Assembly: GCF_035917995.1 (NCBI RefSeq)
Contig: NZ_CP109131.1
Location: 6,014,001-6,078,000 of the forward strand
Direction of reading: 5' to 3'
Source of the DNA: Streptosporangium sp. NBC_01755
GTDB taxonomy: Bacteria; Actinomycetota; Actinomycetes; Streptosporangiales; Streptosporangiaceae
DNA: 64,000 nucleotides
A program made the position numbers and the translations under genes. Numbering within the stretch: the first letter of the stretch is position 1; every line of letters starts with the position of its first letter. The notes under the pieces are model-generated. The model made no database searches and was not told where the DNA came from. It was given only the letters and a program-made list of their open reading frames with translations. Positions 60,237 through 64,000 of this stretch are shown here, one piece after another.

Positions 60237-61616
60237 TTAGTTGTGGACGTGGAGCGGCTTGCCGGCCAGCGCCAGCATCGCCTCGCCGACGGCCTCGGAC
60301 TGGGTCGGGTGGGCATGGATGAGCTGCGCGACCTCGGAGGGCAGGGCCTCCCAGTTGTAGATCAGCTGTCCCTCGGTCACGAGCTCGCCGACGCGACGGC
60401 CGACCATGTGCACGCCGAGCACCGGGCCGTCCTTCGCCGAGACGATCTTGACGGCGCCCTGCGTCTGCAGGATCTGGCTCTTGGGGTTGCCCGCGAGATC
60501 GTAGGTGAACTCGACGATCTCGTGACCGCGCTCCCTGGCCTGGGCGGAGGTGATGCCCACCGAGGCGACCTCGGGGTCGGAGTAGGTGATCCGCGGCACG
60601 CCGTCGTAGTCGATCGGCACGGGGTTCAGCCCCGCGATGTGCTCGGCCACCAGGATGCCCTCGGCGAAGCCCACGTGGGCGAGCTGCAGGGTCGGGATGA
60701 GGTCGCCGACCGCGTACACGCCGGGCACGCTGGTCTGGCAGAACTCGTTCACGGTGACGGTGCCGCGCTCGATGGCGACGCCCGCCTCCTCGAAGCCCAT
60801 GCCCGCGGAGACCGCGCCGCGGCCGACCGCGACGAGCAGCAGCTCGGCGTCCAGGGTCTTGCCGTTGGCCAGGCTGACGACCACGCCGGTGTCGGTGGTC
60901 TTGACGCCCTCGAAGAAGACGCCCAGCTCCTGCTTGATGCCGCGGCGGCGGAAGGAGCGCTCAAGCAGCTTGGAACTGGACTCCTCCTCCAGCGGCAGCA
61001 GGTGCGGCAGGGCCTCGACGATCGTCACCTCGGCGCCGAAGGAGCGCCAGACGCTGGCGAACTCCACACCGATGACGCCGCCGCCCAGGACGACCACGGA
61101 GGTGGGCACCCGGTCGAGCTTGAGCGCGTGCTCGCTGGTGATGACACGCTCGCCGTCGATCTCCAGGCCGGGAAGGGACCTGGGCGCGGAGCCGGTCGCC
61201 AGCACGATGTTGCGGCCCTCGTAGATCCCGGAGCCCACGGACACCCGGTTCGGGCCCGCGAGACGGCCCTCACCCTCGATGATCGTGATGCCCTTGCTCT
61301 TGAGAAGGCCCTGCACGCCCTTCCAGGCGCGATTGACGATCTTGTCCTTGAACGCGTGGACCGCGGGCACGTCGATGCCCTCGAAACGGGCCTTGACGCC
61401 GTAGGTCGCGCTTTCCCGCGTCTCGTCGGCGACCTCCGCGGAGTGCAGAAGCGCCTTGGTGGGAATGCACCCCCGGTGCAGGCAGGTGCCGCCGATCTTG
61501 TCCCTCTCGATCAGCGCGACCGTCTTGCCCAGCTCGGCTGCCCGCAGAGCGCAGGCATACCCACCGCTACCGCCACCCAGGACGACGATGTCGTAGGGGC
61601 CGCTGCCATCAGCCAC
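60237..61616 (-). CDS. lpdA: Dihydrolipoamide dehydrogenase (E3)
   Basis: 459-residue cytoplasmic flavoprotein that reoxidises dihydrolipoamide with NAD+. FAD motif VLGGGSGGYACALRAAELG, redox disulfide in GGTCLHRGCIPTK, NAD motif VLGGGVIGVEFASVWRSFG, and the C-terminal His-Glu pair in HAHPTQSEAVGEAM. Operon with sucB downstream; pepA lies upstream on the same strand. Confidence 0.97.
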   Translation of the reverse strand: MADGSGPYDIVVLGGGSGGYACALRAAELGKTVALIERDKIGGTCLHRGCIPTKALLHSAEVADETRESATYGVKARFEGIDVPAVHAFKDKIVNRAWKGVQGLLKSKGITIIEGEGRLAGPNRVSVGSGIYEGRNIVLATGSAPRSLPGLEIDGERVITSEHALKLDRVPTSVVVLGGGVIGVEFASVWRSFGAEVTIVEALPHLLPLEEESSSKLLERSFRRRGIKQELGVFFEGVKTTDTGVVVSLANGKTLDAELLLVAVGRGAVSAGMGFEEAGVAIERGTVTVNEFCQTSVPGVYAVGDLIPTLQLAHVGFAEGILVAEHIAGLNPVPIDYDGVPRITYSDPEVASVGITSAQARERGHEIVEFTYDLAGNPKSQILQTQGAVKIVSAKDGPVLGVHMVGRRVGELVTEGQLIYNWEALPSEVAQLIHAHPTQSEAVGEAMLALAGKPLHVHN

Positions 61617-61825
61617 AGGAAAGCTCCTTGTCGGATCGGAATACCGTGTTCACGGTCGCGCCCCTTCCGTGCCCTGGCCGGCCGTGCGGATCCTCGATCG
61701 CATCCACACCGCCGCCGGACCCGGCTTGGCGCCCAGTCGGTGCCCGCCCTTGGCCCGGCACCGACAACCGCATCTTTTCATCTGTCTGTGTTACTTGTGA
61801 CCCGCATGCGCGGCCACGCCGACGA

Positions 61826-63322
61826 CTAGGCGGGCTCGTTCGCATAACGCTCGGCCAGGCCGACGAGCGTCCGGGTGATCGCCCCGGTACCGCCCTTCGG
61901 CGTGTAGCCGTGTGGCTCTCCCTTGTTGAACGCGGGACCGGCCATGTCAATGTGTGCCCAACGGACACCGTCCGGCACGAATTCCCGCAGGAAGATCGCC
62001 GCCGTCAGCATCCCGCCGAAGCGCTCGGGGTGCAGGTTGGCGATGTCGGCCACGGGAGAGTCGAGCCCCTTGCGGAGCTCGTCGGGCAGCGGCATGGGCC
62101 ACGCGGCCTCACCCTGCTCGCCCGCCGTCGCGACGATCTCGGCCCGGAGGTCGTCGTCGTTGGCCATGACGCCCGCCGTCCGCCAGCCCAGCGCGACGAT
62201 CTGCGCGCCGGTGAGCGTGGCGACGTCGACGATCACGTCCGGGTCGTCCTGACCGGCCCGGGCGATGCCGTCGATCAGGACCAGGCGGCCCTCGGCGTCG
62301 GTGTCGAGCACCTCGACCGTCTTGCCCGCGAAGCTGGTGAACACGTCGGAGGGGCGCTGCGCGGTACCGCTCGGCATGTTCTCGGCCAGGCAGAGGTAGC
62401 CGACCGCGTTGACCTTCAGGCCCAGCTTGGCGATCGCGAGGATCGCGCCGAAGACGGCGCCCGCGCCACCCATGTCGGACTTCATCCAGTCCATCGCGGC
62501 CGACGGCTTGAGCGACAGGCCGCCCGAGTCGAAGGTGATGCCCTTGCCGACGTAGGCGAGCTTCTTGTCTGCCTCGGGGTGGCTGTAGGCGAGGCGTACC
62601 AGGCGGGGCGGGTTGGCCGATCCCTGGCCCACGGCGACTATGCCGCCGTAGCCGCCCTCCCTGAGCGCCTTCTCGTCCAGGACCTCCACCGACAGGCCGG
62701 CCTCGCCGCCCACCTGCTCGGCGATCTCGGCGAAGCGCGCGGGCCACAGGTCCGAAGGCGGGGTGTTGACCAGGTCGCGGACGAGTGAGACCGACTCGGC
62801 CAGCGTGCCGGCGCGCCCGACCGCCGCTTCGGCGCCCTCGGCGTCGGTCAGCACGGCCAGCTCGGCCACCGGGGTGCTCGGCTCCTGGGCGGTCCGGTAC
62901 CTGGTGAAGGAGTACGCGCCGAGCAGGCCGCCCAGGGCGACGGCGCCGGCGTGCTCGGCGTTCGCGGTGGGCAGGGCCAGCGCCACACGCTCGGTGCCCG
63001 CCAGGGCGCGGACCGCGGTGCCTGCGGCGCGGCGCAGGGCCTCGGCGTCGTAGCCGCCCTCGGGGACGTCGCCCAGGCCGACGACGACCAGCAGGGGCGC
63101 GGTCAGCGCGCCGAAAGTGGGGATCTTGGAGATCTCGCCCGGCTTCCCCTTGGCGCCCACGCTGTCGAGCGTGGCGGCGAGCCTGCCGCCGAGAGCCTGG
63201 TCGAGGCCGTCGGCCCCGGGAGCGGGGAGCAGGCCGTCCGGTCCGGTATGGACGCCGACGACCAGTGCGTCGGTGTCGAACGAGACAGCGTTGTCAGTTG
63301 GGGTCAGCCGCACAGTGGTCAC
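61826..63322 (-). CDS. pepA: Leucyl (cytosol) aminopeptidase
   Basis: About 498 residues; M17 dizinc aminopeptidase. Metal and catalytic signatures: VGKGITFDSGGLSLKPSAAM, NTDAEGRL-like VLDTDAEGRLVLIDG and GPAFNKGEPHGYTPKGGTG. The start is uncertain: GTG at 63320-63322 gives the N-terminus VTTVRLTPTDNAVSF usual for the family; an ATG nine codons earlier (63349) has no ribosome site. Divergent from the GntR regulator. Confidence 0.93.
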   Translation of the reverse strand: MTTVRLTPTDNAVSFDTDALVVGVHTGPDGLLPAPGADGLDQALGGRLAATLDSVGAKGKPGEISKIPTFGALTAPLLVVVGLGDVPEGGYDAEALRRAAGTAVRALAGTERVALALPTANAEHAGAVALGGLLGAYSFTRYRTAQEPSTPVAELAVLTDAEGAEAAVGRAGTLAESVSLVRDLVNTPPSDLWPARFAEIAEQVGGEAGLSVEVLDEKALREGGYGGIVAVGQGSANPPRLVRLAYSHPEADKKLAYVGKGITFDSGGLSLKPSAAMDWMKSDMGGAGAVFGAILAIAKLGLKVNAVGYLCLAENMPSGTAQRPSDVFTSFAGKTVEVLDTDAEGRLVLIDGIARAGQDDPDVIVDVATLTGAQIVALGWRTAGVMANDDDLRAEIVATAGEQGEAAWPMPLPDELRKGLDSPVADIANLHPERFGGMLTAAIFLREFVPDGVRWAHIDMAGPAFNKGEPHGYTPKGGTGAITRTLVGLAERYANEPA

Positions 63323-63390
63323 ACAAGCCGATGCTAGTCGGGCTTGCATAGTACTCGTAAACGAGGGTTCGTCCTATGAATCGCGTCACC

Positions 63391-63448
63391 CGATGGTGCT
63401 ATCGGGAGTGGCACCATCGAGGGGGTTGGTGCTAATGTCGCTAGCATC
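63391..63448 (+). promoter_or_regulatory. Operator-like inverted repeats before the GntR gene
   Basis: CGATGGTGC (63391-63399) and GCACCATCG (63411-63419) are perfect arms 11 bases apart; GCTA(N7)TAGC follows directly before the ATG. Likely autoregulatory site for the YtrA-type regulator, and shared with the divergent pepA promoter. Confidence 0.6.
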
Positions 63449-63796
63449 ATGTTGCTCACCCTGGATATGAACGATCCTCGGCCGCTGCACGAGCAGGTTG
63501 CCGAGGCGATCAGACGCGCCGTCGCCGAGGGTTCCTACGCTCAGGGAGACCGGCTCCCGCCGGCTCGCGATCTGGCCGTCGCGCTGGGCATCAACGCCAA
63601 CACGGTGCTGCGCGCCCTGCGGGACCTGCGCGACGAGGGGGTGCTGGAGTTCCGCCGCGGCCGCGGCGTGAGCGTGCTCAGCCGCCCCAACCCGCGCAGC
63701 GTCATCGAGGAGAAGTTGCGCTCCCTGCTCGCCGAGGCGGTCCAGTACGGCTACCGCCATGACGACGTCATCGAGCTCATCAGAGAACTGTCCTGA
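63449..63796 (+). CDS. GntR-family regulator, YtrA subfamily
   Basis: 115-residue regulator: winged HTH (PLHEQVAEAIRRAVAEGSYA, GDRLPPARDLAVALGINANT, VLEFRRGRGV) with only a short helical tail (about residues 80-115) for dimerisation, as in YtrA regulators of membrane-transport operons. No clear ribosome site; start may be leaderless. Next gene on the strand is a membrane protein, its likely target. Confidence 0.9.
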   Translation: MLLTLDMNDPRPLHEQVAEAIRRAVAEGSYAQGDRLPPARDLAVALGINANTVLRALRDLRDEGVLEFRRGRGVSVLSRPNPRSVIEEKLRSLLAEAVQYGYRHDDVIELIRELS

Positions 63797-63834
63797 CCGG
63801 GTCTGAGACCCGCTCCTTCGAAGGGGTGATCGCC

Positions 63835-64000
63835 GTGGGCCTGCAAGCCCGATTCTTTTCCGTGACAGCCGGCTGGGCCGCGCTGGTGGCAGCCACCCTG
63901 ATCGCCGTACCACTGGCGCTGCGAGACCGGCTGCCCGACCCGATCGCCACACACTGGGGTCCGTCCGGTGCCCCCGACGGCTCGATGCCGTTCACCGTCT
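63835..64000 (+). CDS. DUF1648-type membrane protein (3' end outside window)
   Basis: First 55 residues: one transmembrane segment (AGWAALVAATLIAVPLAL) then LPDPIATHWGPSGAPDGSMP, the DUF1648 motif of membrane proteins often encoded with YtrA regulators. GTG start at 63835 with AAGGGG eight bases upstream; another in-frame GTG is at 63826. Confidence 0.8.
   Translation, partial: MGLQARFFSVTAGWAALVAATLIAVPLALRDRLPDPIATHWGPSGAPDGSMPFTV

Noticed and set aside
60243..61829. 528-codon plus-strand frame over lpdA
   Set aside because: Antisense of a clear dihydrolipoamide dehydrogenase gene.

Overview
This 64 kb window is chromosomal DNA from a high-G+C actinomycete. Composition, start-codon use (many GTG/TTG), the WhiJ-type regulator/DUF397 pairs, SARP regulation and gene order (panB, nadE, glnA2, glnE, glnA, lipB/lipA, sucB-lpd-pepA) point to a filamentous actinobacterium, most likely of the Streptosporangiaceae; that assignment is inference. 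Both ends cut genes: a xanthine dehydrogenase molybdenum subunit on the left and a DUF1648-type membrane protein on the right.

Left part (1-18 kb): the Xdh fragment; a poorly coding 1.2 kb stretch with a 16-bp repeat array; a small secreted peptide gene divergent from an XRE-TPR regulator; a CopC plus CopD/CtaG copper pair; a stand-alone HATPase protein; a 30-bp hairpin repeat array; map; NpdG (F420:NADP oxidoreductase); two PLP enzymes; panB; two MFS transporters, the second with its own TetR regulator and likely operators.

Middle (18-34 kb) is the most accessory part: a WhiJ-like regulator/DUF397 pair; a WXG100-type cassette whose large first gene changes base composition sharply inside the reading frame; nadE; a secreted beta-propeller protein; a signalling operon in which two paralogous NarX-type kinases flank a SARP-REC-LuxR hybrid response regulator; and an operon with an apparently active class I terpene cyclase, a four-EF-hand protein and a degenerate cyclase homologue lacking both metal-binding motifs.

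Right part (34-64 kb): nitrogen genes (glnA2, a glutamine amidotransferase, glnE, and glnA with a GlnR-like box and the tyrosine that GlnE modifies); a membrane protein with acidic repeats; an NlpC/P60 hydrolase; a second WhiJ-like pair; a decayed patch (43-47.6 kb) with fragments of DsbA, VKOR, a WD40 protein and an ArsR regulator that has lost its HTH core but kept its operator and its intact CDF transporter partner; an ECF sigma factor with a cupin and a serine hydrolase that share a duplicated promoter-like element; then lipA, lipB, peptidase E, sucB, lpd and pepA, which together make lipoate, attach and use it in 2-oxoacid dehydrogenase, and turn over peptides. A YtrA-type GntR regulator and its presumed membrane partner close the window. 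No rRNA, tRNA, CRISPR array or complete insertion sequence was seen.
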